A stretch of 64,000 nucleotides of DNA from positions 15,550,001 through 15,614,000 of the forward strand of contig NC_037090.1 of the NCBI RefSeq assembly GCF_002994745.2, given 5' to 3'. Origin of the DNA: Rosa chinensis (Eukaryota; Streptophyta; Magnoliopsida; Rosales; Rosaceae). Positions 11,773 through 23,102 of the stretch are shown in pieces (position 1 is the stretch's first letter; the number at the start of each line of letters is the position of its first letter). The notes beneath the pieces were generated by a model. That model searched no databases. It worked only from the letters and a program-made list of their open reading frames with translations, and had not been told where the DNA came from. The translations under genes were made by a program, and so were the position numbers.

Positions 11773-12956
11773 TTCCACAAACCATTACTGCCCAACCTTC
11801 TGGAATGGTATGTCCTGCAATCAGACAAATAGGTATAATATGTCAAATTAGGATGATATTCGTGCATGTGTGTGACTGATTTTTTATAGTTGGAATCCCA
11901 CACTAAATATTATGATTTGCATACCTTTAAACTGTATCTCTCTTATTGCTTTGCGAAAGATAGCTGGAACTATATTTGCCAGTCTAACTGTTTCATTGAT
12001 GATCTGCAAGTTGATATATAATGTTAGTTTGTAAATCAAAACATTTTACAGAATATGATTTTGTACATTCCCTTTTGACCACTGACAGTTAACGTGTGAG
12101 ACTCACCTAAAATGTGAATGTCATTGATTTGTATTCTTTCCATGTAAGTCCAGCATCAGCATTTTCCCTTTGCTTTATGATCATCCCATGCTCTTCCTGT
12201 CAAAAGCATAAGATAGAAATATTAACAATATTAACAACAGCGAGCTATAGCAATTAGTATGGTTTGAAATGCTTAGAGAGTTTGTACAGATTGTTAATTT
12301 CTTTAGCACTGCAGGATGGTCTGAAAGAAACTTGATGGCTAATGTTAGAGCTAGGGAAGTTGTTTCAAAGCTCACGAAAAGCAGTACAAACATTAAACCC
12401 AAAAAAATTTCTTCTGTTAACATCGTTTCCTCTTTCTTGAGTTCTTCAAGCACGTGATCAACAAAATCTATAGGCTGCTTTCGCGGCTTTTCTCTTCTTT
12501 CCTGTAGCAGGTTTACCAACATTCTCATTGCATTTTTCCTACCCTGAGAAATTGTTGAAGGTCAGCACCAAGAGACTACAATTGTTTCCGACATCAATAT
12601 TCAATTTTTGTACTCATTAGCGTTGTGAATTTGATGAATGATACCGGTGGAACAGATTTAGGCTTACCTGTAAACATTTGTGATAAGCTGTTCCAGGGAT
12701 GTCCACAAGGAAGGAAATCAATCCTTGTATGAATGCAACGAAGTTTTTGAGTAAATTCTTCTCCGAGCACTTTTCTGAGTCATAACTGATAAGTTTCTTT
12801 GCGGTAAGATCAATTATTAGCTGCAAAAACCAAATTCAATCAGACTTTAAGCAAGATACTGTTGGTGATTTTCAAAGAGAAGAAGAAAGGTTAGCCTGAA
12901 ATTACACTTGCAGATGCATCTTTGAATTCTATTGTGTCCTCACATGACCATTGGAC
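11773..12956 (-). pseudogene. cytochrome P450 fragment, CYP87-like
   Basis: Minus-strand exons match the middle of a CYP87-type P450. About 12906-12956 encodes a motif ending EFKDASAS; 12668-12820 encodes LIIDLTAKKLISYDSEK to AYHKCLQ; 12543 downward encodes the I-helix region with FASFETTS-like FVSFETTSLALTLAIKFLSD; 12112-12196 encodes EEHG to TWKEYKSMTFTF; 11925-12003 encodes INETVRLANIVPAIFRKAI; 11773-about 11817 encodes HTIPEGWAVMV. Breaks are clear. The codon after MTFTF is TAG just before the donor, where the family has Gln. The last exon loses the region after AVMVC. No heme-binding FxxGxRxCxG motif follows, and no N-terminal exons are visible. CYP87 enzymes oxidise steroid or triterpenoid-like substrates; this copy cannot be functional. 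Confidence 0.8.
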
Positions 12957-13910
12957 AATCAACAAATTATCCCCAGCATGAAAAGGACCATAAAGAGAGG
13001 CATCAAAGAAACCCATACCTGCGCACCTTGCATCTGCTGAATAAGCTCGATAAAGACCCCTGAAACGTAGAGCACAACCATATCATAACAGTTTTTATTT
13101 CCACAAGACCAATGTACAAAGAAGAGTTCCAAACATCTTTCCCTTCCTTGCAACCACTACTCAAATGTATCCACTCTCACTCTACATCCAAAACTAATGC
13201 TTCTCCTCAAAATTTCATCTTCTAGTACTGAGTTAATAGCTATCATGCACCTAGCCTTCACCTTCCAAAACTAATGTAGTCAATCTAATCCCAGGTCTAA
13301 CAGAAACCGCAAACAAGGGTGTCACCTTTACTTGATATTGAGCAACCAAAGACAAGATAGTTAAACTGAACCTTAGCTTGTTGCTTAATTGCTACCGAGA
13401 TTCTTGATTAACACAACTGCAAATATATTTACTGCAGAACAACCTTGTGATCTACATGTATTCTGTTTTCAACTAATGCACATAAAATTGACATCCTAAA
13501 ATTTCACATTAAGTAAAGAGACCTACAAACCAAACCATATTGAGTAAAAAGATGTTACAGAGATAATATCAGTGACTGAAACAATGACGGTTTCTGGTTG
13601 CAATTGCTGCAAGAAAATCAATTCCAATTGAATAGAAAAACTGAAAGAGAGGTTTGATTATTACCTGGAGAAGATGATTGAGGCCTTGAGAGCTTCCCGT
13701 TCTCTTTCTAGTTCTCTATGAAGAAGAAGAAGGCGCTTAGCTTCTCAAACACATTACAGCTACCTCAAAACCCATTACATATACCTCAAACACAACCCCC
13801 AAAACCCAGAAACACAATCCAGAAATGAAATACCCATCACTCCATCAACAACTACCAGATTATCAGCAAATCATTGACTACCCAATACCCATCACTCCAT
13901 CACCTCCAAA
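12957..13910. other. no gene recognised
   Basis: AT-rich sequence between the P450 remnant and the Ser/Pro-rich fragment. Scattered short frames only; possibly P450 intron or flank carried in the same mobile element. Confidence 0.4.
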
Positions 13911-14274
13911 TTACACAAACACCCATTGCAATATCAAAAACCAACAACGAAGGAATCGAAAACTCACTGAACATGAAGAGAATTTCAAGCAAAATTGAGA
14001 GGATAAAGATGAAAGTGATACCGTCGGGTGAAAGGAGAAAAGAGAAGGAGGAGGGGCAAGGCGGAGCTCCGGCGTGGACTGCGTCTTTGGCAGATCTGGT
14101 GAATTTGAGAAGAGAGATGAGAGAACAGGTGTGCCAAAGGAAGAGGAGGAGGAGGATAGCGGAGGCGAAGGCAGAGAAGGAGGAGAGTGGAGGCGGTGGA
14201 TGCAGCAGAGAGCAGTCGGGTGCTGGTCGGAGGTGGAGGATGAGGAAGAGGAGGACGGGTGTTCGTCGGGTGCC
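13911..14274 (-). CDS. Ser/Pro-rich N-terminal exon-like fragment, unidentified
   Basis: An open frame starting at the ATG at 14274 (MAPDEHPSSSSSSS) is rich in Ser and Pro and contains FGTPVLSSLFSNSPDLPKTQ. It looks like the first exon of a nuclear gene: a possible donor GTATCAC lies near 14020, and reading past it is probably intron. I do not recognise the family. It lies just inside a CACTA-like terminus, so it may be captured host sequence rather than a working gene. Confidence 0.35.
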
Positions 14275-14394
14275 ATGGTGTCTAGGGTTTGAGAGAGAAT
14301 TGTCGCGTGGGAAGCTGACTCGGTGTTGGAGGCAAATGAAATTTTGTTCCCCCGCCTCATCCTTAGTCGTTTCCGCGCTTTCTCAAAATTTTGT

Positions 14395-14550
14395 AAAAAA
14401 ACACAGACATCGGTCAAAAATGATAACTGATGTTAATTATACAAATAGAAATCGGATTTCCAAGAACTGATGTTAGAAATCTCTTTTACATCGCTTGAAT
14501 TCCTAACCGATGTCTATGACATGATGTCTATTAACATTATTCTAGTAGTG
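14395..14550 (+). mobile_element. terminus and subterminal repeats of a second CACTA-like element
   Basis: Inverted and direct copies of ACATCGGTT/AACTGATGT (14405-14515) lead into TTCTAGTAGTG ending at 14550, the complement of a CACTACTAGAA terminus. The partner 5' end is not visible, so size and orientation of the whole element are unknown. The P450 remnant and the Ser/Pro-rich fragment lie on its inner side. Confidence 0.6.
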
Positions 14551-15975
14551 CATGCTTCTACAATAATAGAGGTCAATTGACATACTCCTCCTTCTTGTTG
14601 AGTTAAGATTACTTAAGGTAGTGCTTGGAAAATGAGCACCAATCTTGGTGGTTAAAGGGCTGTTTTTTGTGACTATACAGGAAATTTTCTTGTTACTTTT
14701 TCTTCGAACCTAGACATTCCTACCTAGATTGTAGCAGAGGCCCTCGATTGAGTTAGCATGGGTCTGGGATTGAAAGCATAAGTAGATAGAAGTGGATTCC
14801 TCTATTATTCTTAATTTTCTTTGCTCTACTCATTTGGTGTCTTGGCAGCTTAGAGTAGAGTGGATAGATTTATTTGTACAACATTTCTCATATGCATTTT
14901 CATTCCTCACATAATCACATATTTTTCGGGAAGGTAACAGAGTTTCTGACATCTTGGAAAATCATGGTACTACTTTAATAATTAAAAAAAAATGGTACTA
15001 CTTTAATACGTTTAATTTGGTGGGATTTGACTCCTTTCATTGTTTTGACTTGCAATCACGACTGTCAATTCCGACGTGACTCGAAACCTGCACGAAATAA
15101 AGCAGGTTGAACCCGCACTATTAAAAAGTGGGTCGGTCGTGGGTCAACCCGCCATGACCCATTTAATAAATGAGTCGGCCATGGGTCAACCCGCCAACAC
15201 GAAGTGAACCCGTATAACTTGATTATGCTATACTTCTTCTTAAAATTTTAGACTTTGGGAGTATTTGATCATAAGATTTGAGAATTTGAAATATTTAGGT
15301 TTATAATTAATTAATTATTGAATTTAATTATTTATATATTTCATCTTGTGGAGTTTTTCAAACCCATAAACGGGGTATTACCTCTGCAGCTGGTCATGGT
15401 CTTGCATAAGACTTTGATGATCAAATCTGGCCCTTGAATTCTAAAACAGCAACAACCCCTTTCATCTTCTTCATCAGATCGATCACAAAGGGACTTTTAT
15501 AGAAAACCCAGAAGCCAAAAACGAAGACATATAGGGAGAGAAATTGTTGGGAGACGTTTCTTGCTTTCTTGTTTTATCTGTGAAACGCTCGGCCAAGACT
15601 AGAAGTTTTGGTTTGTCCTGGGTAATTGGTATAAAGAAAGAGAGAGACGAGAAAGAATCAAAGAGGAGAGAAACAATAAAAAAAAGAAAAGACATAATGC
15701 TTTGAGGCGGTCAAATTTGACAGGATGAACCCAAAATTGTCTTTCACGGTGGATCTGAAGGTTGGGTAGACCTGTCTTTTATATCCATTGGAGCTCCACG
15801 GTAGATTTTGACACCACCATTGAGATGCTCTTACCGTCCCATGTTATTAAAGAAAAAAGAGATACAAAAAGAGGGGAACGAAGCCTAAACCTCCATAGTA
15901 GAACACAACATATATTAAAGAAAATGAGCTAACAAAAATAAAATTGAGGAATATCTAAACGTTCAATATTGCAAG
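14551..15975. other. no gene; degenerate hAT-like repeat at 15050-15215
   Basis: Mostly AT-rich, with no supported open frame. 15050-15215 is dense in GGGTCAACCCGCC and AACCCGC motifs, like hAT subterminal sequence, but no intact ends are present. Confidence 0.4.
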
Positions 15976-16920
15976 TAGGGCTGTCAATGGGTCATGTCGG
16001 GTCAATGTATTTGTCGTGTCACAAGATACAAACTTAAACCCAACCCATTTAATAATGAGTAAAATCCTCATATAGTACCCGAATTATCACGAAATGCACT
16101 TTTTGGTACCTACAAATTTTCAGGGAGTCCAGTGGTACCTGTACTATCCCTCTGTTGGCCCTGATAGTACCTCCGTCCATTATTCCGTTAAAAATGTCTA
16201 TGTGGCAGTCATGTAACACTCATGTGAGTAAAATAGTAAGGGTAAAATAGTCTTTTCATTCATAATTAGAATTATAGAATTTAATATATTGAATATCTAT
16301 AATTAAAAAAAATATTTCGACACATAAAAAAAAGATAAATAATACCCAATTTATTCCTCACTGTTATTGGGACACTTGGGTCAATTAATTTAAGTAATTT
16401 TATTTTTGTTTAGTTTTTTTTATTTTATGAAAATTTAATATATACTAATTTGGAGATAACTTTTTCTCGAACAATTAATAGGATTAATCAATAGAGATGG
16501 TAGGTAAATCTAGATATTCACTAAATTCAATTCTAGGTCTTTCTTTTAACCTAGTTTAATTTATTTTAATTTAGTTTAATAAAAAATTTGTAAAAGAAAT
16601 ATGAAAAATAGGTGTTTTACGATTTTACCCATACTTTAACGGAATAATTTACGGAAGTACTAAAATGGCTAACGGAGGATAATACAGGTACCACTAGACT
16701 CCCTAAAAATTTGTAGGTACCAAAAAGTGCATTTCGTGATAGTTCAGGTACCATATAAAGATTTTACCCTTTAATAATTGTGTCAAAAGTTTAAACCCAA
16801 ACCCAATCAATTTATTAATACCTGTTTCCAACCCGCTTAACCCATTTAACAAATGTGTTGCGTCGTGTTAGACAAAATAACTCATTTAAGGGTTAACAAT
16901 GCTACCCATTTAACTAAAAA
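15976..16920. mobile_element. hAT-like remnant interrupted by a MULE MITE
   Basis: It starts TAGGGCTGTCAATGGGTCA, a typical hAT end. GGGTCA/AACCCA-type motifs occur on both sides of the MITE at 16057-16769. The right end could not be located, so the right boundary is approximate. Confidence 0.5.
16057..16769. mobile_element. Mutator-like MITE
   Basis: It begins GAGTAAAATC and ends GATTTTACCC (one mismatch), with arms of over 100 bp that include GCACTTTTTGGTACCTACAA. A perfect 9-bp target duplication TTTAATAAT lies at 16048-16056 and 16770-16778. No coding capacity. Confidence 0.9.
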
Positions 16921-17494
16921 AATGCATAAATTAATTAAATTCACTAATCTTTTCTGGGTTTCATCATCTGTGTATGTTATTGTGTTTTTACCTAGGTTTT
17001 TCTAGATTTCAATGTTTATGTGATTGTTTTTGCTATTGAGCAATTTGAGCTTAAACAGTTGGTTTTGAGCTGAAGAATGAGTCATCGGTTTTGGATAGAG
17101 ATGATGAAGGAGGAGAAAGGGGACAAACAAAAGAAGGAAGATAGAGATTCAAACAAGAGCAGAAAAAGGAGGATGAGAACAAGAGAAACAGGAGGAGATG
17201 GAGATAATGCATTTTGTGATTTAATAAAATATTTCATAAAGTTAATAAAATATATATTTATTTTAACTGATCGGTTGGACTGTAAGTATGAGAGTATCTT
17301 TAGCAATGCTAGCTATTTTTGAGTCAAATTTTAGCTAAACTAGCTAAAAAGTCATTTTGGCTAGCCACTTTAGGAATGCGTTTGTATCAGTGCTCTCTAT
17401 TTTAGCTAATTTTAAATTTACTTTATTTTTTTATGAAAATTAAATAGTTTAAATGTATTTATAAATTATATAAAATAACTCAAAATGAATGTTT
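16921..17494. other. no gene recognised
   Basis: AT-rich flank of the copia element. 17290-17420 contains inverted GCTAGCTATTTT/TAGCTAAA motifs typical of an old MITE end. The small open frames here are not convincing. Confidence 0.4.
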
Positions 17495-17707
17495 TGTTAA
17501 AAGAAAAACATATTATATGCCTTCATCAAAGCGACTGACGGAGAGGGAATCAAGGAATCATCAATTACCATCAATCAGTACGATTACGGATCAATCAGCA
17601 TTTAATGTCATCATTGTAATTGATATTTCCGTTGTAATTCTCTCCCTATATAAAGGGGCTATGAAATGAAATGAGTAGACCAATTACAATCGCAATTTAG
17701 TTTTACA
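17495..17707 (+). repeat. copia 5' LTR
   Basis: 213 bp, TG...CA ends. A TATA box CTATATAAAGGGG lies at about 17647. The downstream TTATCAGCACG (from 17710) is the likely primer-binding site. Compared with the 3' LTR it carries extra short segments, so the pair has diverged by indels as well as substitutions. Confidence 0.9.
17645..17659 (+). promoter_or_regulatory. TATA box of copia 5' LTR
   Basis: CCTATATAAAGGGG, a strong plant TATA context, repeated at about 56945 in the 3' LTR. Confidence 0.7.
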
Positions 17708-18769
17708 CGTTATCAGCACGCTCAGAGCCAATAGCTAAGAAAAAAAACCTTAGTTTTCTAGTTTCTTTCTTTCTCTCGTTAAAAAAAAAAAAAAAAATTC
17801 CTTGCAGAGCCCACCCCTGCCTTGCCTGCAACTGCAAATCCCAGACCTGTGCCTTACCCGCCCTGCCTGCAGATCCTAGCGCAGCCCAGCCTCTATGCGC
17901 AAGCCGATCCCAGCGATCTCACCTCGGCCTACACTGCCTCCCAACGCACTGCAACCCAGCCCCTGCCCAGTGGCATGCCCTCACTGCCCAACCGCACGAT
18001 CGATCTGTTGCACACCATCGTTGCAGACACCCATCTGCAATCAAGAAGGAAGGAGAAGAGAGAGCCAGAAGGAAGAAAGAAGTCGCGAAGAAGAAGAGAG
18101 AAAAACAAAAGAAAGTAAAGAAGAAAAAAAAACTCGGCCCAAAAGAAAACCCGACCCAATTCAAAAAAAAAAAAAAGAGAAAAGAAGAAAAAGAAGGCCA
18201 AAGAAAAAGCCCTCGTTCTAGAGAAAAAAAAAAAGGGAATCAGGCCCTGTGGCCAAGAAAAAGAAAAAAACAAGGCATTGTGGCCCGTTACTGAAAGAAA
18301 ACAACAAAAAAAGGAAGCGGCCCAGTTTTTCTCAAGCCCAAAAATATCGCTATGTACGCCTGCATCAACACGCACGTGAGCTAGGATTGTTTTATTTTCT
18401 CCAAACCAAGTATGTTCTCTTTTATTTATTTAATTTCATACTATGGTATATTTAAGGGGAAATGATCGTTTATCCAATTTCAGCTTAAAAATTGCCCACT
18501 TGCTCCACTAACAGTTTTTTAACCCCAAAACACTCTAAGGGATTATTTCCCTAATACCCAATTAATTCTTTTTTTTTATTCTTTTTATTTATTTTTGAGA
18601 CTTTTTTGCCCTCTCCTTCTTTCTCACTTAGAGAGAGGTGTCATCCTCCACCTTGTTGTGCTCCGGTGATTAGTGGCCGGCCGCGGTCTCCGGCAACTGA
18701 TGACAGGAATCCGGCTATCGGTCACCAGAATCTGGCTACCGGATTCCGACGTCTGAATTTTTTGCCCCC

Positions 18770-19015
18770 TAATAATACCCAGTAACCATATTATTGCCCC
18801 CCAGTAATCATATTATTGCCCCCGAGTAATCATATTATTACCTCCCAATACTCATATTATTGCCTCCAATAATCATATTATTTCCCTCCAGTGAATTGTA
18901 TAAACTCCCGAAACCAAAATGAATACACTACAGGCACAAATGATCACTTTATATGCATATTATTGCCCCCCAAGACTCATATTATTGCCTCTCAATAATC
19001 ATATTATTGCCCCGC
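18770..19015. repeat. TAATCATATTATTGCCCCC repeats
   Basis: Five or more imperfect copies of a unit of about 25 bp, five close together and two more after a gap. The same motif occurs in the sister element near 51535 and 51780. Confidence 0.75.
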
Positions 19016-19127
19016 AATAGACATGTATAACTACTGAATAAAACTTTTTTTTTTTCATTCTTCTTTCCTTATAAGCCTTCTACCAAATTTACAACAAATA
19101 AAAAAATTTAAAAAAAAACCCATTAGA

Positions 19128-19470
19128 CTGGGCGAGGTCGTGCTCCACAATCGCATCCAAACAGAGGAGCGTTGAGTTGACTAGGGACTGGGCGAGGTCG
19201 AGCTACGAACCTTGGCGCTGACGTGGTCGGCGAGGTCGCAGGTGGAGGAGACGTTGGAGAGGATGTGGTCGGCGTCGGAATTGACGATGTCAAGGACCTT
19301 GGAGGATTTCTGGAGAGTGGAGAGGTCGCAGATCTTGGCGCTGACGTGGTCGGCGAGGTCGCAGGTGGAGGGGATGTTGGAGAGGACATGGTCAGCGTCG
19401 GACTTGACGATGTTGAGGACCTGGGAGGATTTCTGGAGATTGGAGAGGACTTGACGATGTCGAGGATCTA
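19128..19470 (-). pseudogene. captured COG4 (Golgi tethering subunit) gene fragment, internally duplicated
   Basis: On the minus strand two tandem segments of about 117 bp each read LQKSS(K/Q)VL(D/N)IV.SDADH.LSN..STCDLADHVSAK. After a one-base shift the sequence continues as LDLAQS.VNSTL and then LDAIVE. This matches the N-terminal region of plant COG4, a subunit of the conserved oligomeric Golgi complex, where these blocks occur once and in one frame. The duplication and the frameshift after SAKVR show it is not a working gene; it is host exon sequence captured by the surrounding Pack-MULE. Confidence 0.75.
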
Positions 19471-19850
19471 GGCGGAGGAGGAGAGTCGTCACTGACTAGG
19501 ACGGTGAGGAGGACAAGCGCCGGTGGAGAGTATGCAGGGCTCCGGCGACAGGCTGTGGAAGCAGAGGAGAGAGAGAGAGAGAGAGAGAGAGTATGAGGGC
19601 AATACTGTCAAAGACTATGGGATTGGTTAAATGGGGTTAAAAAACTCTTAGTGAAGTAAGTGGACAATTTTTAGGCTAAAATTGGGTAAGTGGTCACGGC
19701 CCCTATATTAAATTGTTTATAATTAGAACTTTTGAGCATGTTTAGTTAGATAATTTTGATCCTTTTAAGCATGCCTTTTATTTATGTTTTACATGATTAT
19801 GCTTAATTAAGCATGTTTTAATTATGCTATGGTTTATACTTTATTTTGAA

Positions 19851-19892
<42 letters not shown>

Positions 19893-20352
19893 ATATATTA
19901 TTTATGTAATTTTGAGCATGTTTTATGAATTTTGTTTGTGCTTATATAATTATTCCTAAGCATGCCTTTATATTATTCTATTGTTTATATTTTATTTTAC
20001 GCATGATATATTATTGCTATTATTATGTGTAACATATATTTTGTTGTATATTTGTGAATTTTGAGCATGCCACGTACTTTATTTTTATATATGCTATGTT
20101 TTATTTATTATTCCATGTGTTATGGTTAATTTTAGAATGCAACATATAAATTCCGTTTTGCCATGATAATGAAAATTTATGCGCATTATCCATACACACT
20201 TACTGTGATAAAGCATTTTTACATAGCATCGAAAGAACAAAATATGACCATTACGAAGCTTGGTCTTGAAATCTAATTCATATTTCTGGAAAATAATTTA
20301 CGTGGATGTCTTTATGACTGCGTAATTTATATCTTCTCTCTTGTTTATGTAG

Positions 20353-21069
20353 ATGGTTGATCCAACTCGACCTAAATGTGACATTTTGGACTCAGAAGGA
20401 ATTGAGTACCATCGTTGGGTTTCAGATGTAGAAACTGCTTTTGTGGCAAAAGACTAGACTGCCACCATCAAAACTCTTGCCGACGCCAAAGACGATGGAC
20501 CGTCTGACAAGGTAAAAGCCAATGCCTTAATGTTTGTTAGGCGACATATTGATCATAGCCTACGCTGGGAGTACCTTCAGTTGAAGACACCCAAAGAACT
20601 GTGGGACGCCCTTAAGGGACGTTTTGGGAACATTCATGACACTTTGCTCCCAGAACTAGCCGTTCAGTGGAATGGAATCCGCTTGCTTGACTACAAAAGG
20701 GTCAAAGACTTCAACAAGGACATGTTGCACTTAAAGACACGTCTCAATTTCTGTGGAAGGGAAATCACAGAAGATGATATGATCGAAAAGACTCTTTCCA
20801 CATTTCCTACTTCAGCGCTTATACTAGCGAACCAGTATAGGCTGAGTATGACAACAAAAGAATCACAACATTCAATAAGCTGATCAGCCTACTGCAAGTG
20901 GCTAAGAGACATAATGAGGTTCTCTTGAACAACAATGTCAGGCCCACTGGGACAAAGCAAATTCCCGAGGCTAATTATGGCAAGGAAAAAGGTGGAAATA
21001 ACCCCAAAGCAAAGGGAGTTGGACATGATGATCCCTACCCACATGGCAACAATGCACCATGTTGCAAGG
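20353..21069 (+). pseudogene. copia gag, N-terminal part
   Basis: Starts at the ATG at 20353. It encodes a UBN2/retrotransposon gag-type domain with YHRWVSDVETAF, then LKTPKELWDALKGRFG and GREITEDDMIEKTLSTFP. It is broken by an in-frame TAG near 20455 and a frameshift near 20880, after which LLQVAKRHNEVLLNNN follows in another frame. It stops at 21069, where the Athila element is inserted; the remainder resumes at 45390. Confidence 0.85.
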
Positions 21070-22737
21070 TGTTGAATCATAAATTACTTATGCAATTGTG
21101 CCCCATAACTTAGAAATTGATTTGTCTTGCAGGCTATTTTACTCTTTTTAATCCATTTCCTTTTATTTGTAGGAATCCATGCTTTAATAATAAAATGACT
21201 ATTTGAGGCTTGAAATGCGGAGATTTGAAGCAAGGAAAAGAAGACACGGAGATTGGAAGAAAATTACAAATCGGCATTTCCGGCGACTTTTCCAGTGAAC
21301 TTTTCCTCGAGCCGCCACTCATGGAGGATCATTTCTCCAGCAATGGAGGAGCATAGTTGTGTGAATCTCTCACTTGAAATTCAGATATTTTCCCTACACA
21401 TTGTGCTTTTGTCTCTTGCACACTTTGGAGCTTTGTGGGGAGACAAGGTGGGAGACAACTTTTGCACACTTTGACACCAAGGGGAACATGGATGGCTGAA
21501 TTGGGGGGAGTCCACTCACTCAACTCCATCCAGCTGCAATCATCTCTCAAGCAAGGCTAGGAGGAATCGGCATTCTCTCTCTCATCTCTCAAGGAAGGCC
21601 ACCATTGTTTTTGCAGCAGAAAACCTCCATTTTTCCACCACTACACTCATCTTCTCAACACTTTCATAACCCTCCATCACCACAAATCATCACTAGCTGC
21701 TCTTACTTTCACCATTCCCACATCATCAAGAGCTTGGAGCAAGGAGAAGGAGACATCCACCACCTCATGAGCTTGGAGACCCATCTCCACCACCACTTTT
21801 GGCATCATCAATAATCACTCTTACTCCTTAACTCTTTATTCTTGATGTATCTTAGAATGTTGAAGTTTGTTTATCTAGTTATGAGTGAGTAGTGAATTTG
21901 TTGGGGCTAGGGTTGAAAGCCCTAGCCAATCTTGTATGATATTGATGTGAATCTTATGTTTTATGCAATTTTCCATTACCACCTTCACATGCTAATTCAA
22001 GAAGTGAATGCTTATATTGGAATTTGACTAGTTCAAGTATAATGCATTTGTCATCTCATGATTAGTGTTTTGAGATTAGTCACCTCTAGACATTAAGAGC
22101 ATGAAAGCACACCATGTGTGCATATGAAGGTTGTGAGTTAAAATCACCTAGATCTAGGATTGGTTTGCTTGCATGATTATCTAAACTCAAAGCTTTATGC
22201 ATCTAGGAACAATGAATTGAGACTTATCCGGTAATAGGAATTGTTCTTAGGTAGTTAATTCTAGACTTATCCGGTTAGAATTGATAATATTAAAGGAGTT
22301 TAAGCCTTTGCAATCTTATCCGGATGCAAAGAGGGTAATTGGGTATTTGGGATTGCATCACTTGTAGTTTAAGCATCAATGCATACAAGGGAGGCTTTGG
22401 TGGACAATCTAAGCTCTAACTCTCATCCATTTGACAACAACTTGTTTAATTAGCTTAGTTTACTTTTCTTGCTCTTGTTGTTTGAATTTTGAATCGAAAC
22501 CATTCCCAACATCAAATCAAATCTCTACACACCATCTTGCACATACTCACCATGAACTTGTACTCACTTGTGAGCCTTTGTTTGTGATTGTACATTTGTT
22601 TATTCTTCTAGTTTTCCTTTAGGTTTTTCCCTAGCTAGGAAAGGATTTACCAATCCTCGTGGGTTCGACATCCTTACTTAATCCTCTATTCTATAACTTG
22701 TACCTCTTGCACTTGAGGGTAGCTATTTGGCTTAACA
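21070..22737 (+). repeat. Athila 5' LTR
   Basis: TGTTGAATC...TTAACA, 1668 bp. Small open frames inside recur identically in the 3' LTR and are not genes. Confidence 0.95.
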
Positions 22738-22743
22738 AGTTTT

Positions 22744-22761
22744 TGGCGCCGTTGCCGGGGA
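22744..22761 (+). promoter_or_regulatory. Athila primer-binding site
   Basis: TGGCGCCGTTGCCGGGGA, six bases after the LTR end. Confidence 0.85.
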
Positions 22762-22854
22762 TTGGAGTGAAATCCGATTCCTAGCTCGGTTTGCCTTCGG
22801 GGAAGCTAGAAACTTTACTTTTTCTTTGAATTTTTGTTGTTGCTGAGATTTCCC

Positions 22855-23025
22855 AGAAAACGATCGATCTCAGCTTTGAAACGATCGATCTTTTCAAGTG
22901 TCAGAGAGGAAAAATACCAAAAACGATCTATCGTTTTGAAAAAAACGATGGATCTCGACTGGACGTTCCAATTTTTTTTAAGAAAACGATCGATCTCAGG
23001 GTATAAACGATCGATCGTTTCCCCT
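22855..23025 (+). repeat. ACGATCGATC motif cluster in Athila leader
   Basis: Four exact and two one-mismatch copies of the palindrome-rich motif AACGATCGATC occur near 22859, 22880, 22922, 22944, 22984 and 23006, between the primer site and the polyprotein start. Four more lie after the gene at 29275-29370. Confidence 0.8.
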
Positions 23026-23102
23026 GTTTCAGCAATTTTTTTTGTTTTCTTTTGTGTTGCAACTTGTGTACTTACCTTTGCTTTGAATTCTTATAGGTGT
23101 GC

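Larger units (their letters stand above)
18456..19703. mobile_element. Pack-MULE-like element carrying COG4 pieces
   Basis: It begins GGGGAAATGATCGTTTA and ends GTGGTCACGGCCCC, with related inverted arms (TAACCC..., AAAAATTG...). The flanks are TATATTTAA and TATATTAAA, a 9-bp duplication with one mismatch, as for Mutator-like elements. Inside are a 25-bp-scale repeat built on TAATCATATTATTGCC (18770-19015), a COG4 fragment (19128-19470) and a GA run (19567-19592). A second copy of the family lies at 51073-52099. Confidence 0.85.
17708..20352 (+). other. copia 5' leader with insertions and TA microsatellite
   Basis: Leader between the LTR and gag. 17815-18350 is C-rich then purine-rich low-complexity sequence whose open frames are artefacts. 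A Pack-MULE sits at 18456-19703, and a TA run at 19857-19888. No gene of its own. Confidence 0.6.

Noticed and set aside
15483..15695. Minus-strand hydrophobic frame of 70 codons
   Set aside because: No context, domain or conservation evidence; likely chance frame.
17822..18455. Overlapping frames rich in Pro, Arg or Lys
   Set aside because: Low-complexity copia leader; amino-acid bias follows C-runs and purine runs.
19181..19492. A 103-codon minus-strand frame as a working small gene
   Set aside because: It is a duplicated, frame-shifted COG4 fragment inside a Pack-MULE.
21134..21814. Small frames repeated identically at 31836-32516
   Set aside because: They belong to the two Athila LTR copies and have no protein-like features.
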